A stretch of 15,659 nt of DNA from JBBQKI01 sp038326725 (GCA_038326725.1 JBBQKI010000042.1:1-15659), one strand, 5' to 3'; counted from the first letter of the stretch, positions 1 through 7,396 are shown. The notes: generated from the sequence alone by a model not told the origin. Made by a program: numbers and translations.

Positions 1-837
1 GGCGAATGCACATTCTTTGGCTGCATATCCAAAATTATATTCCCAACCCCAGCCAAAACCTGTACTATTCACAGCACTTCTCGCAGAATGTATAATATTA
101 TTGGCTTTTATATACACGGCAAATAATTGAGAATTATCAACATATGAATAATCTACATCTATATCAAAATCTTTTATACCGGTATTAATAGTTTCTGAGT
201 CCAACGGTCCTCCTGCCATATTGAAACGTAAATTTTTTAGAGCCCCGCCCACAGAAAGATAAGTTGTAAAAAGATATTTGGTAGCACCTGCGTCCATTAA
301 GGTCATTTTCATTTTTTTTATATCGTCCCCAACACTGGCGGTTCCCCATAATGAGAAAGATTCTCCATTGTTCGTAGACCTATAAATACGGATGTCATCA
401 TTTCCCAATCCATAACGCACTCTGTTTTCATATGCCGCTACATATATTGTCCCGCTTAAGGCTGTATCTACATCAACACCGCTAATAAAGCCCGCATCCA
501 ATTCCAGATCATCCATCCACTCTGGATTTTTGTTGAAAGCCAAATCAGGTCTGGTTTGTATAGCATTCGGAGCGAACGGTTCAGTTTCTGTAATCTGGAT
601 AGGTTGAAACTCTGCCGCTACAATTGGGTCTACAGCTTGCCAAGCAGCGATGATGGCTTTTTGGTTTGCTTGCAGCCCAGCAACATCCTCTGCATTTTTA
701 AGTGCGCGTTCCTTTGCATAGAGCGCTTTTAATTCTGGTGTTTTTTGTGGCACAGGTCTACCTGGTCCATCCGCATTCTGTGCCATTAATCCGCCAAGGC
801 AAAAAGTACACATTAAAATTGTAATTAGATTTTTCAT
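1..837 (-). CDS. Secreted Asp-box (sialidase-propeller-like) protein, N-terminal part
   Basis: The reading frame is open from an ATG at 835-837 to the left edge, so 279 codons are present and the C-terminus lies outside the window. Residues 1-20 (MKNLITILMCTFCLGGLMAQ) form a Sec signal peptide of the type common in Bacteroidota, with likely cleavage near the LMA-Q junction, so the product is exported. Residues of about 25-70 are Ala/Lys/Glu-rich and probably helical. At about 153-162 there is R-S-T-N-N-G-E-S-F, which resembles the Asp-box (SxDxGxTW) of BNR/sialidase-type beta-propellers; the following sequence is rich in short Tyr/Asn/Asp strands. The enzymatic activity, if any, cannot be read. 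A type IX secretion tail would be expected at the missing C-terminus, but this is a guess. It diverges from the two-component system at 987, which makes it a possible target. Good evidence for a secreted protein, weak for the fold. Confidence 0.75.
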   Translation of the reverse strand, partial: MKNLITILMCTFCLGGLMAQNADGPGRPVPQKTPELKALYAKERALKNAEDVAGLQANQKAIIAAWQAVDPIVAAEFQPIQITETEPFAPNAIQTRPDLAFNKNPEWMDDLELDAGFISGVDVDTALSGTIYVAAYENRVRYGLGNDDIRIYRSTNNGESFSLWGTASVGDDIKKMKMTLMDAGATKYLFTTYLSVGGALKNLRFNMAGGPLDSETINTGIKDFDIDVDYSYVDNSQLFAVYIKANNIIHSARSAVNSTGFGWGWEYNFGYAAKECAFA

Positions 838-900
838 AATTTCTTAGTTTTTATTTTGTGAATATTTTGATTTATGAAGCGAAAGTATGAGCATGCTGAA

Positions 901-922
901 GTATATAAAAGGTGTTATATAC
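901..922. promoter_or_regulatory. Perfect inverted repeat, candidate operator between divergent genes
   Basis: GTATATAA at 901-908 and TTATATAC at 915-922 are exact reverse complements separated by AAGGTG. The dyad lies 64 bp upstream of the secreted-protein start and about 50 bp upstream of the expected transcription start of the response regulator. It has no downstream T-run, and transcription leaves it in both directions, so it does not look like a terminator. Its position and symmetry suggest a binding site for a dimeric regulator. LytTR proteins usually bind direct repeats rather than palindromes, so the binding protein is unknown. Confidence 0.4.
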
Positions 923-959
923 GAGCAACGGTTTTAATAGATAAACAACAATTTTTAAC

Positions 960-967
960 TATATTTG
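960..967 (+). promoter_or_regulatory. -7 box of the response-regulator operon
   Basis: TATATTTG matches the Bacteroidota -7 consensus TAnnTTTG exactly. It lies 19 bp before the ATG at 987, which implies a 5' leader of roughly 12-15 nt. No clear TTG -33 element sits 19-20 bp upstream, so the promoter may depend on an activator, perhaps through the dyad at 901-922. Confidence 0.5.
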
Positions 968-986
968 AAAGGCTACACCCCAAACA

Positions 987-1691
987 ATGAAACGATATAA
1001 CTGCATTATTGTAGATGACGATGAAATAGATAGGCTTACGGTTACCTCTTTTGTAAAAAGGTTCCCAAATTTCATAATTAGTGGCATTTTTGATAATGCC
1101 AAGGAAGCTTTGGCAATTTTAAACACCGAAGAAATAGACATTCTATTTTTGGATATTGATATGCCTGGCGATAACGGAATAGAACTTCGAAAAAAGGCAC
1201 AACATGTGCCCGTTTGCATTTTTATTACTTCCCATCCCGAACATGCTGTGGAAAGTTTTCAGCTTGAAACGCTTGATTTTATTATAAAACCATTAAAATT
1301 TGAACGGTTTTCGCAAACAATTCACCGAATTGAGGAATTTATGGAAGTACGCGAAAAAGCCTCGCTTTACGAATCATCTTTAGGCGGTGACGCCATTTAT
1401 ATAAAAGAAGGTCATGATCAAATAAAGGTGAAACTTCACGAAATAATATATTTGGAAGCATTAAAAGATTATACCCTTTTGGTAACCGAAAAAAAACGCC
1501 ATTGCGTACTTTCGAGCCTTGGAAACATATTGGACACTGAACATTTTGTGTCGTTTATTCGCGTTCATCGAAGTTTTGCAGTTCAAAAACAGCGTGTAAA
1601 AAAAATTTCAACTTCTGAAATTTTAATGGATAGTCTCGCAAAAGTGCCCGTGGGAAGAAGTTTTAAAGATAACTTAGCATTGTTGGTCTAA
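987..1691 (+). CDS. LytTR-family response regulator
   Basis: This is a 234-residue DNA-binding response regulator of the LytR/AlgR type. An N-terminal receiver domain (about 4-118) shows the acidic pocket D10-D11-D12, the phospho-acceptor Asp56 in LFLDIDMPG, Thr81 and Lys101 followed by Pro. A C-terminal LytTR domain (about 135-234) carries the family pattern IYLEALKDYT, then FIRVHRSFAV and a final VPVGRSFKDNL. Phosphorylation of Asp56 by the kinase encoded one base downstream should control DNA binding. The ATG at 987 is chosen because the receiver begins immediately after it and a -7 box lies at 960-967. All catalytic residues are present. The target is unknown; the divergent secreted-protein gene and autoregulation are the obvious candidates. 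Confidence 0.93.
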   Translation: MKRYNCIIVDDDEIDRLTVTSFVKRFPNFIISGIFDNAKEALAILNTEEIDILFLDIDMPGDNGIELRKKAQHVPVCIFITSHPEHAVESFQLETLDFIIKPLKFERFSQTIHRIEEFMEVREKASLYESSLGGDAIYIKEGHDQIKVKLHEIIYLEALKDYTLLVTEKKRHCVLSSLGNILDTEHFVSFIRVHRSFAVQKQRVKKISTSEILMDSLAKVPVGRSFKDNLALLV

Positions 1692-1692
1692 A

Positions 1693-3687
1693 ATGCAACG
1701 TTTAAAGAACATAGCTTTAACTCTTATAGTATGTTTTTACACTGCAATTGGTATTTCGCAAACTGTACATCAAAAAATAGACTCACTCAAATTAATTTTA
1801 ATAAAGGAATCAAATATTGATACTATTATAAATATTAAGTACAATATTGCAGCGCTTCAAATGAACAATCAGTTAATTAATGAAGCTACAACTACACTAC
1901 AAAATTTACTTCATTATAGCACAATAAATAAAAGAGAAATTGGCGCAGCTAAGTCATCCCTGTTGCTGGGGCGCATCTTTGTGGCTTATAAACATCAAAA
2001 TGATTCGGCTTCCTATTATATTGATAATGCCATCAAACTCTTAAAAAAAACAAATACAAATACTGAATTGATCCAGGCATATATGATCAAAACGCGTATT
2101 TATGAATCCCAATCAGATTTTGAAAATCAATTAAAGAGCAATCTGTTGGCATTGGAAATCGCCAAAAACAGTAAGGACAATTACCAAATTGCTATATGTT
2201 CCAATGCATTAGCATCTTACTTTCTTACACAAGAAAAATATGAGGAGGCATTGAAATATGCCAAATATGGCCTAAAATATGGGTTGCTTTCAAAAAATAA
2301 TGATAGAATTATCAAGAGCCATCTTATGCTTGCACAAACGTATAATGCGATGTCCGACACTGTAAACGCAAGTATTTATTTTGAGAAAACATATCATTTT
2401 GCAAAGGAAATTAATAATAAATATATTTTAGCTGCGCTCCTGCCAGATTGGGCGAATATTAGTGAAAACCGCAAAGCTTTAGAAATGCGCCTCGAAGCAG
2501 AGGAAATTTTGAATACCTCTGAAACTGGAGCTAACCAAACGCACAATAAAGGTTTGTTGGGTATTTTATATTTTAATATGTTTAAGAATGAAATGAACCC
2601 TGTACAAAAAAGGGAATTTTTCGATAAGGCAGAATTGTATTTAACACAATCCATTAAAAATATTAATGATCAAGAAGATATAGCATACTCCATCAGTTTA
2701 AATACAGCATTGGCGGAATTATATTTCACTAAAAAAGATTTTGAGAAAGCCTATATATATTTAGGGAAATCAACAAAACTGAACGATTCCTTAAACTCAC
2801 AGGAAATAAAAAATAGGCTTGCAAAAGTTGAATCCCAAAAAGAAATAGATTTACGAGATAAAGAAATTGAAGTAAACCAACTTAAACTTCAAACCCAAAG
2901 AAAACAGCAGCTCTTTTTAATCGGTGGACTTACCCTATTAGCCATAATTGGGGGTTTGCTTTTTTACCAAAACCGAACCCGAAAAAAAACAAACAATATC
3001 TTACTTAATCTTAACAAAGAACTTGATGAAAGCAACAAAGTGAAGGCGCGTTTTTTCGGAATTTTGAACCACGATTTGCGCAGCCCAGTTTCCAATTTGA
3101 TTCATTTTTTGCACTTGAAAAGTGAAAGTCCAGAATTGTTTTCCGAAGAAAATAGAGCAAGACTTGAGCTGAAAACAATTTCCGCCGCAGAAAATCTTTT
3201 GGTTTCTATGGAAGATATTTTGCTATGGAGCAAAGGGCAGATGGAAAATTTTAAACCCCAATTCAAAAATGTAACGATAGATGAATTGTTTATGGATATA
3301 TCCAAACATTTTTCCAGTGAGGACAAAGTGAAAATAAGATATGAAAATCCTGAAAGCCTAAATTTTCAAACCGATGAAAATTATCTAAAAACCATTATGC
3401 GCAACTTAACCGGAAACGCAATAAAAGCAATGGTTGATACCAAAGACCCTTTAATTGTGTGGAATGCAAAGGAAGAAAACGGCAAATCACAACTCTCAAT
3501 AACCGACAACGGACCGGGCGGTAGCGTTGAGAAGTTCAGAGCGCTTTATGATGATACTGAAGTTGTAGGTATAAAAACGGGCCTGGGGCTTCATTTAATT
3601 CGCGATTTGGCAAAAGCGATTCATTGCGAAATTGAGATAATTATAGAGGAGAATAAAGGGACAACAATTATCTTAAATTTTGATTAA
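1693..3687 (+). CDS. TPR-containing membrane sensor histidine kinase
   Basis: This 664-residue kinase starts with a signal peptide or signal anchor (residues 1-23, ending AIGISQ). A long helical region of about 30-370 with tetratricopeptide-like repeats follows (for example near LASYFLTQEKYEEALKYA), probably periplasmic. Next come a charged coiled coil (about 370-405) and one transmembrane helix (about 406-425). The cytoplasmic part has a HisKA dimerisation helix with phospho-acceptor His460 in NHDLRSP. The ATPase domain shows N571 and N575 (N box), D605-N-G-P-G (G1) and GLGL at 630-633 (G2). It lies 1 nt downstream of the LytTR regulator and is surely co-transcribed and its partner. LytTR regulators classically pair with LytS-type (HisK_LytS) kinases; here the kinase core is of the HisKA type. 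The signal sensed is unknown. Confidence 0.92.
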   Translation: MQRLKNIALTLIVCFYTAIGISQTVHQKIDSLKLILIKESNIDTIINIKYNIAALQMNNQLINEATTTLQNLLHYSTINKREIGAAKSSLLLGRIFVAYKHQNDSASYYIDNAIKLLKKTNTNTELIQAYMIKTRIYESQSDFENQLKSNLLALEIAKNSKDNYQIAICSNALASYFLTQEKYEEALKYAKYGLKYGLLSKNNDRIIKSHLMLAQTYNAMSDTVNASIYFEKTYHFAKEINNKYILAALLPDWANISENRKALEMRLEAEEILNTSETGANQTHNKGLLGILYFNMFKNEMNPVQKREFFDKAELYLTQSIKNINDQEDIAYSISLNTALAELYFTKKDFEKAYIYLGKSTKLNDSLNSQEIKNRLAKVESQKEIDLRDKEIEVNQLKLQTQRKQQLFLIGGLTLLAIIGGLLFYQNRTRKKTNNILLNLNKELDESNKVKARFFGILNHDLRSPVSNLIHFLHLKSESPELFSEENRARLELKTISAAENLLVSMEDILLWSKGQMENFKPQFKNVTIDELFMDISKHFSSEDKVKIRYENPESLNFQTDENYLKTIMRNLTGNAIKAMVDTKDPLIVWNAKEENGKSQLSITDNGPGGSVEKFRALYDDTEVVGIKTGLGLHLIRDLAKAIHCEIEIIIEENKGTTIILNFD

Positions 3688-3713
3688 TCGCCTGAATATA
3701 AAAGGAAGCAGTT

Positions 3714-3745
3714 CCTCCCCTTCGGGGAGGTTAGGAGGGGCTTTT
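3714..3745. repeat. Palindromic intergenic repeat, possible bidirectional terminator
   Basis: CCTCCCC at 3714-3720 pairs perfectly with GGGGAGG at 3724-3730 around a 3-nt loop. A second G-rich copy (AGGAGGGG) follows at 3733-3740, then CTTTT. It lies exactly between two convergent genes, where such a GC-rich hairpin could stop both transcripts. The C-rich/TTC/G-rich pattern followed by TTAGGAGGGG resembles short dispersed intergenic palindromes that I recall from flavobacterial genomes; this window holds only one copy, so its dispersion cannot be shown here. The stop codon and the last codons of the convergent gene lie inside it. Confidence 0.55.
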
Positions 3746-4294
3746 CCACTTTATGTTACAGCCCATGCTGGGTTTTTGATCCTTGCGTTGCGGACTGTTG
3801 TTGAGCACGTTGTCCAAGGCTTCGCGTAGATCGCGGCCATTCACGGGAATACTGTTCCCGGGCCTTGAATTGTCCAATTGGCCACGGTAGATTAGCCTTA
3901 ATTTTGCATCAAACAAATAAAAATCGGGTGTGCAGGCGGCATCGTATGCTTTTGCTATTTCCTGCGAGGGATCAAAAAGATAGGGGAATTCGTAAGTATT
4001 TTTTTCTGCGGTTTTCACCATTTCCGCAGGCGAGTCCTCGGGATATTTTTCAGTATCGTTGCTATTTATGGCAGCAAATCCAAAGCCCGAAACCCGATAA
4101 TCATTAAATACACGCACTATTTCACTGTTTACATGTTTGACGTAAGGGCAGTGGTTGCAAATAAACATGATTACCGTTCCCTTTTCGCCACGTATTTTTT
4201 CCAAAGAAAAAGTTTTAAGCGAAATCACGTCCAATAAATTAAAATCGGGGGCTTCGGTGTCAAGGGGAAGCATGTTTGAGGGGGTAAGTGCCAT
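3731..4294 (-). CDS. Thioredoxin-fold (AhpC/TSA-redoxin-like) protein
   Basis: A 187-residue thioredoxin-family protein without a signal peptide, so probably cytoplasmic. Residues of about 14-24 (EAPDFNLLDVI) match the N-terminal strand of peroxiredoxin/redoxin domains. Cys46-Asn-His-Cys49 followed by PYVKH forms a CxxC redox site of the CNHCP type known from a bacterial thioredoxin-family group. A cis-Pro loop is seen at ACTPDFYLFD, and a further conserved-looking Cys occurs near the C-terminus (MGCNIKWK). It probably catalyses thiol-disulfide exchange or peroxide reduction; the substrate is unknown. It is monocistronic, convergent with the kinase and divergent from 4406. TAACTTTC at 4324-4331 (minus strand) is a one-mismatch -7 box. 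The final SPS and stop codon come from the palindromic repeat. Confidence 0.88.
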   Translation of the reverse strand: MALTPSNMLPLDTEAPDFNLLDVISLKTFSLEKIRGEKGTVIMFICNHCPYVKHVNSEIVRVFNDYRVSGFGFAAINSNDTEKYPEDSPAEMVKTAEKNTYEFPYLFDPSQEIAKAYDAACTPDFYLFDAKLRLIYRGQLDNSRPGNSIPVNGRDLREALDNVLNNSPQRKDQKPSMGCNIKWKSPS

Positions 4295-4356
4295 GATTTT
4301 GGAATAAGTTTAAAATGAAAGAGGAAAGTTACAATTATTAAAGAAATTAAAAAGAG

Positions 4357-4387
4357 TTGCCGATTTACATTTAGTGGGTTAACTTTA
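4357..4387 (+). promoter_or_regulatory. Bacteroidota -33/-7 promoter for the small-protein/csaA pair
   Basis: TTG at 4357-4359 and TAACTTTA at 4380-4387 are separated by 20 bp, matching the Bacteroidota -33/-7 arrangement with one mismatch at the last base of TAnnTTTG. The expected start of transcription is near 4392-4394, giving a leader of about 12 nt before the ATG at 4406. Confidence 0.5.
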
Positions 4388-4405
4388 TAGGCTAAACCAA
4401 TAACA

Positions 4406-4717
4406 ATGAAAGAAGGATATACATCGCTTTCCGTTGCCATTAGCGAATTGCAGAAAGAAGGTTACACCGTAGATTTCAATTTAGTGGATGAAGGAATTGA
4501 ATCGCGGGCACTCAAGAACAAATGGAAAGCGGGGGATTGCGATGTGGTGAAGTTTTACCGTTTTGAAGGCCCGTCCGATCCCGGCGATAACACCATTTTA
4601 TATTTGATAGAAACCACCGATGGTAAAAAAGGTCTTTTGGTTGATGTTTATGGTGCCGACACGGGTAACGTTTCCCCTGAAATGTTAAAAAAACTCCACA
4701 TACATCACGATGAATAA
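4406..4717 (+). CDS. Small conserved protein of unknown function
   Basis: This 103-residue acidic soluble protein has no signal peptide or membrane segment. It opens with a helix (SLSVAISELQKEGYT), followed by alternating strands (VDFNLV, DVVKFYRFEG, NTILYLIETTDG, KGLLVDVYG) and a C-terminal helix ending HIHHDE. The pattern FYRFEG-x-DPGDN-ILY recalls a small protein family common in Flavobacteriia. I recall that family sometimes being labelled phosphoribosylpyrophosphate synthetase, but nothing of a PRPP synthase active site is present, so I do not use the label. Its last 8 nt overlap the csaA start, so the two are translationally linked. The promoter at 4357-4387 serves both. Function unknown. 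Confidence 0.85.
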   Translation: MKEGYTSLSVAISELQKEGYTVDFNLVDEGIESRALKNKWKAGDCDVVKFYRFEGPSDPGDNTILYLIETTDGKKGLLVDVYGADTGNVSPEMLKKLHIHHDE

Positions 4718-5045
4718 CCTTTCTTGGGCGGATTTTGAAAAAGTGGAAATGCGAGTTGGCACAATCACCGAAGTAAAAGATTTCCCAAACGCGAGAAACC
4801 CTTCCTATCAACTTCGCATCGATTTTGGGCGTGAAATAGGGTATAAAAAATCCTCTGCCCAAATTACCAAATTATATTCCAAAGAAGATTTGATGGGAAA
4901 ACAAGTGATTGCCGTAATCAATTTTCCGCCAAAGCAAATAGCAGATTTCATGAGTGAATGTTTGATTTTGGGAACAATGAATGCTTCGGAAATTACATTG
5001 TTGAAACCCGATATAATCGTTGAAAATGGATTACGGGTCGGCTAA
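4710..5045 (+). CDS. csaA: CsaA-like tRNA-binding domain protein
   Basis: At 111 residues this is a stand-alone tRNA-binding (OB-fold) domain of the CsaA type, of normal family length. Diagnostic stretches are the N-terminal FEKVEMRVGTI, the middle KKSSAQITKLY and the C-terminal pattern NFPPKQIADFMSECLILG followed by NGLRVG. CsaA of Bacillus has been described as an export-related chaperone and binds tRNA; in Bacteroidota it is simply a conserved tRNA-binding protein. It should act in the cytoplasm as a homodimer. The ATG at 4710 overlaps the upstream gene by 8 nt, indicating coupled translation. A strong terminator follows at 5081-5112. Confidence 0.92.
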   Translation: MNNLSWADFEKVEMRVGTITEVKDFPNARNPSYQLRIDFGREIGYKKSSAQITKLYSKEDLMGKQVIAVINFPPKQIADFMSECLILGTMNASEITLLKPDIIVENGLRVG

Positions 5046-5080
5046 TTTTAAAATTTGCATTTGAAGTTTTAAAAAAAAAG

Positions 5081-5112
5081 AAAACCGCCATTTTCTTGAA
5101 AATGGCGGTTTT
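5081..5112. terminator. Bidirectional intrinsic terminator between csaA and the PUR-family gene
   Basis: AAAACCGCCATTTT at 5081-5094 and AAAATGGCGGTTTT at 5099-5112 form a perfect 14-bp stem with the loop CTTG. It is preceded by an A-run (5071-5079) and followed by a T-run, so it can work on both strands. It lies between the convergent genes ending at 5045 (+) and 5132 (-). Confidence 0.93.
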
Positions 5113-5131
5113 TATTTTTTATTGAATTGGA

Positions 5132-5524
5132 TTAAATGTCGTCAAAATCTACATCCGTGAAATTGGCGGGTGGTGGGGAATCAGTGGCCACACCAATTTG
5201 CTGTGCTGAAACCTCTTCGCCTTCTCTTTTGTAATCCTTTTGGTGGCGTTCGCTGATCACTTCTTCGCCCTTTTCATCAATCACGTAGTTTATCATTTCA
5301 TCCAAATGATCCTTAAACTCGGCAAAATCTTCTTTATAAAGGTAGATTTTGTGTTTTTTGTAATGGAAAGAACCGTCATCATTGGTGAATTTTTTGCTCT
5401 CGGTGATGGTCAAATAAAAGTCACCTGCCTTTGTGGCCCTCACATCAAAAAAATAGGTACGCCTTCCGGCACGCATCACTTTTGAAAAAATTTCTTCTTG
5501 CTCCATCGAAAATTGCTCGCTCAT
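5132..5524 (-). CDS. PUR-family nucleic-acid-binding protein (DUF3276)
   Basis: This 130-residue protein has one PUR-alpha-like repeat over about residues 8-85: RTYFFDVRATKAGDFYLTITESKK, then KHKIYLYKEDFAEFKDHLDEMINYV. The beta-strand/helix pattern with exposed aromatic and basic residues is typical of the DUF3276/PUR proteins that occur widely in Bacteroidota and are related to the Borrelia DNA/RNA-binding regulator BpuR/EbfG. The C-terminal 45 residues are acidic, Pro-rich and probably disordered, ending FTDVDFDDI. It probably binds single-stranded DNA or RNA in the cytoplasm; a specific target is not known. It lies 66 bp downstream of the ABC-transporter gene on the same strand and ends at the terminator at 5081-5112. 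Confidence 0.9.
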   Translation of the reverse strand: MSEQFSMEQEEIFSKVMRAGRRTYFFDVRATKAGDFYLTITESKKFTNDDGSFHYKKHKIYLYKEDFAEFKDHLDEMINYVIDEKGEEVISERHQKDYKREGEEVSAQQIGVATDSPPPANFTDVDFDDI

Positions 5525-5590
5525 AATTGTATATTGTTAATTAGTTATAGCCAAAAATCCAAAAAAAATCCAAATATGCCAACTTAATGG

Positions 5591-7348
5591 CTACATTTCT
5601 TTTTCAAGTAATTGTTTTGCGTACAATTCCTTGTAATATCCCTCAGCGTTCACAAGCTCATTATGTGTGCCTTGTTGAATAATTTGCCCTTCTTCCAACA
5701 CAATAATCTTACTTGCGTTTTTTGCTGAAGAAACCCTATGGCTTACGATAATGGTGGTTTTGCTTTGGGAAATTTTGTTGAGGTTTTGTAAAATTTCCTC
5801 TTCGGTTTCCGTGTCCACGGCCGAAAGGCAATCGTCGAACAACAAGATTTTCGGGTCTTTTATTATGGCCCTTGCAATGGAAACTCTTTGCTTTTGACCC
5901 CCGCTCAAGGTAATGCCGCGTTCTCCTAAAATAGTATCGTAACCTTTGTGGAATTCCGCAATGTTGTTGTGAACAGCAGCATATTTGGCAGCTTGTACCA
6001 CTTCTTCTTCCGTGGCATCTTCTTTACCAAATTTGATATTGTTACGTAACGTATCGCTGAAAAGAAATGCATCCTGCGGGACGTACCCAATGCTGTTTCG
6101 CAGGTTGTGGAGGTTTACTTTTTTAATGGGAGTTCCATCAATCTTTAATTGACCTTCGGGAACATCATAAAGCCTGCCGATGAGTTCCAGAATGGTGGAT
6201 TTCCCCGAACCGGTATTGCCCACAATAGCAAGGGTTTCTCCCGGTTTTACGCTGAATGATATATCTTTCAATGCGGTTATATTGGTATCGGGATACGTAA
6301 AGGTGAGGTTAGCGAATTCAATTTTTCCCTCAACCGGGGTTTCTTCGAGCACCAAATTCTGAATGGAAGGCTCTTCATTTAAAAATTCGTTTATCCGCTT
6401 TTGCGAGGCTTCCGCCTGCTGTACCATGGAGGTTACCCAACCCACAACAGCCACTGGCCAAGTGAGCATGTTCACATAAATTAAAAATTCTACAATGGTT
6501 CCAAAATCTTCTATTTGACCATTAATGTAGCGGCTCCCCCCGATATAAATTACAAGGATGTTGCTCACCCCAATCAAAAGCATCATCAGCGGGAAAAAAA
6601 GGGCTTGCACTTTGGCAAGATCAATATTCTTTTCCTTGCTGCCTTCTGCAAGTTCCATAAACCCCGCATTGGTCCGTGGCTCGATTCCATAAGCCTTAAT
6701 CACCGCTATGCCGCTGAAACTTTCTTGTGTAAACGTAGTTAGTTTTGAAAGGTATTGCTGAACAATGGTGCTTTTTTTATGAATAACCACACTCAGTTTA
6801 TAAATGGCGATGGAAAGTATAGGAAGGGGAGCAATTGCATAAAGCGTTAAAACGGGGGCTTTATAAAACATATAAACAATGACGACGATAAAAAGCGTAA
6901 TTGTGGTGATACTGTACATAAGTGCGGGCCCCACGTACATCCGTACTTTTGAAACATCTTCACTAATTCGGTTCATCAAATCGCCAGTTCGGTTCTGCTT
7001 GTAAAACCCGAGCGAAAGTTTTTCGTAATGCCGGAAGATTTCGTTTTTAAGGTCGAATTCAACGTAACGAGAAACCACGATAAAGGTTTGACGCATCCAA
7101 AAAGTAAAAAAAGCCGATAGCAGCGCAGCACCCAAAATAAGCAAAATATTGAAAAGCAATTCCGACTTCACAAAGGCAAGATCGGTTATTTCGCCGTTGA
7201 TGTATTCCTTGACCACCGTTATCGAATCGCCCACTTTCATGGGGACCACTAGTTTAAAAACGGTTGCTATTATAGTTATAAAAACTCCCAACAACAAGCG
7301 CCCACGGTATTTTAAAAAATAACGGTTTAAATATTTTAATTCTTTCAT
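5591..7348 (-). CDS. ABC exporter, fused permease and ATPase half-transporter
   Basis: This 585-residue type-IV ABC exporter subunit lies in the inner membrane. An N-terminal six-helix transmembrane domain (about 1-310) is followed by an ATPase domain (about 335-585). ATPase motifs are complete: Walker A GNTGSGKST with Lys383, Q-loop Gln425 (YVPQDAFLF), signature LSGGQKQR at 481-488, Walker B ILLFD with Asp505, D-loop SAVD at 509-512, and H-loop His537 in IIVSHR. The position after Walker B, normally the catalytic Glu, is Asp506. That is seen in one subunit of some heterodimeric exporters such as MdlA-type proteins. No partner subunit is in the window. The substrate (lipid, drug or peptide) cannot be read. 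It diverges from leucine dehydrogenase across 118 bp. Confidence 0.93.
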   Translation of the reverse strand: MKELKYLNRYFLKYRGRLLLGVFITIIATVFKLVVPMKVGDSITVVKEYINGEITDLAFVKSELLFNILLILGAALLSAFFTFWMRQTFIVVSRYVEFDLKNEIFRHYEKLSLGFYKQNRTGDLMNRISEDVSKVRMYVGPALMYSITTITLFIVVIVYMFYKAPVLTLYAIAPLPILSIAIYKLSVVIHKKSTIVQQYLSKLTTFTQESFSGIAVIKAYGIEPRTNAGFMELAEGSKEKNIDLAKVQALFFPLMMLLIGVSNILVIYIGGSRYINGQIEDFGTIVEFLIYVNMLTWPVAVVGWVTSMVQQAEASQKRINEFLNEEPSIQNLVLEETPVEGKIEFANLTFTYPDTNITALKDISFSVKPGETLAIVGNTGSGKSTILELIGRLYDVPEGQLKIDGTPIKKVNLHNLRNSIGYVPQDAFLFSDTLRNNIKFGKEDATEEEVVQAAKYAAVHNNIAEFHKGYDTILGERGITLSGGQKQRVSIARAIIKDPKILLFDDCLSAVDTETEEEILQNLNKISQSKTTIIVSHRVSSAKNASKIIVLEEGQIIQQGTHNELVNAEGYYKELYAKQLLEKEM

Positions 7349-7396
7349 TTAAAAATTTGGGGAAGTTTAATGAATTCCTAATTTAACATCGATTCC

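Noticed and set aside
901..922. Terminator for the divergent gene pair
   Set aside because: Both neighbouring genes are transcribed away from it, and no T-run follows either arm.
4406..4717. Phosphoribosylpyrophosphate synthetase label for the small protein
   Set aside because: At 103 residues it is far too short and has no PRPP-binding or ATP-binding motif of that enzyme.
4512..4862. 116-codon open frame on the minus strand
   Set aside because: It runs antisense across the small conserved gene and csaA, which have clear family motifs, and its own sequence shows no recognisable domain.
5525..5590. Promoter for the PUR-family gene at 5571-5578 (minus strand CATATTTG)
   Set aside because: It has one mismatch in the key TA and no -33 element at 19-20 bp; transcription from the ABC-transporter gene is as likely.
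7349..7396. Promoter for the ABC transporter on the minus strand
   Set aside because: No TAnnTTTG match lies in the divergent intergene on that strand.
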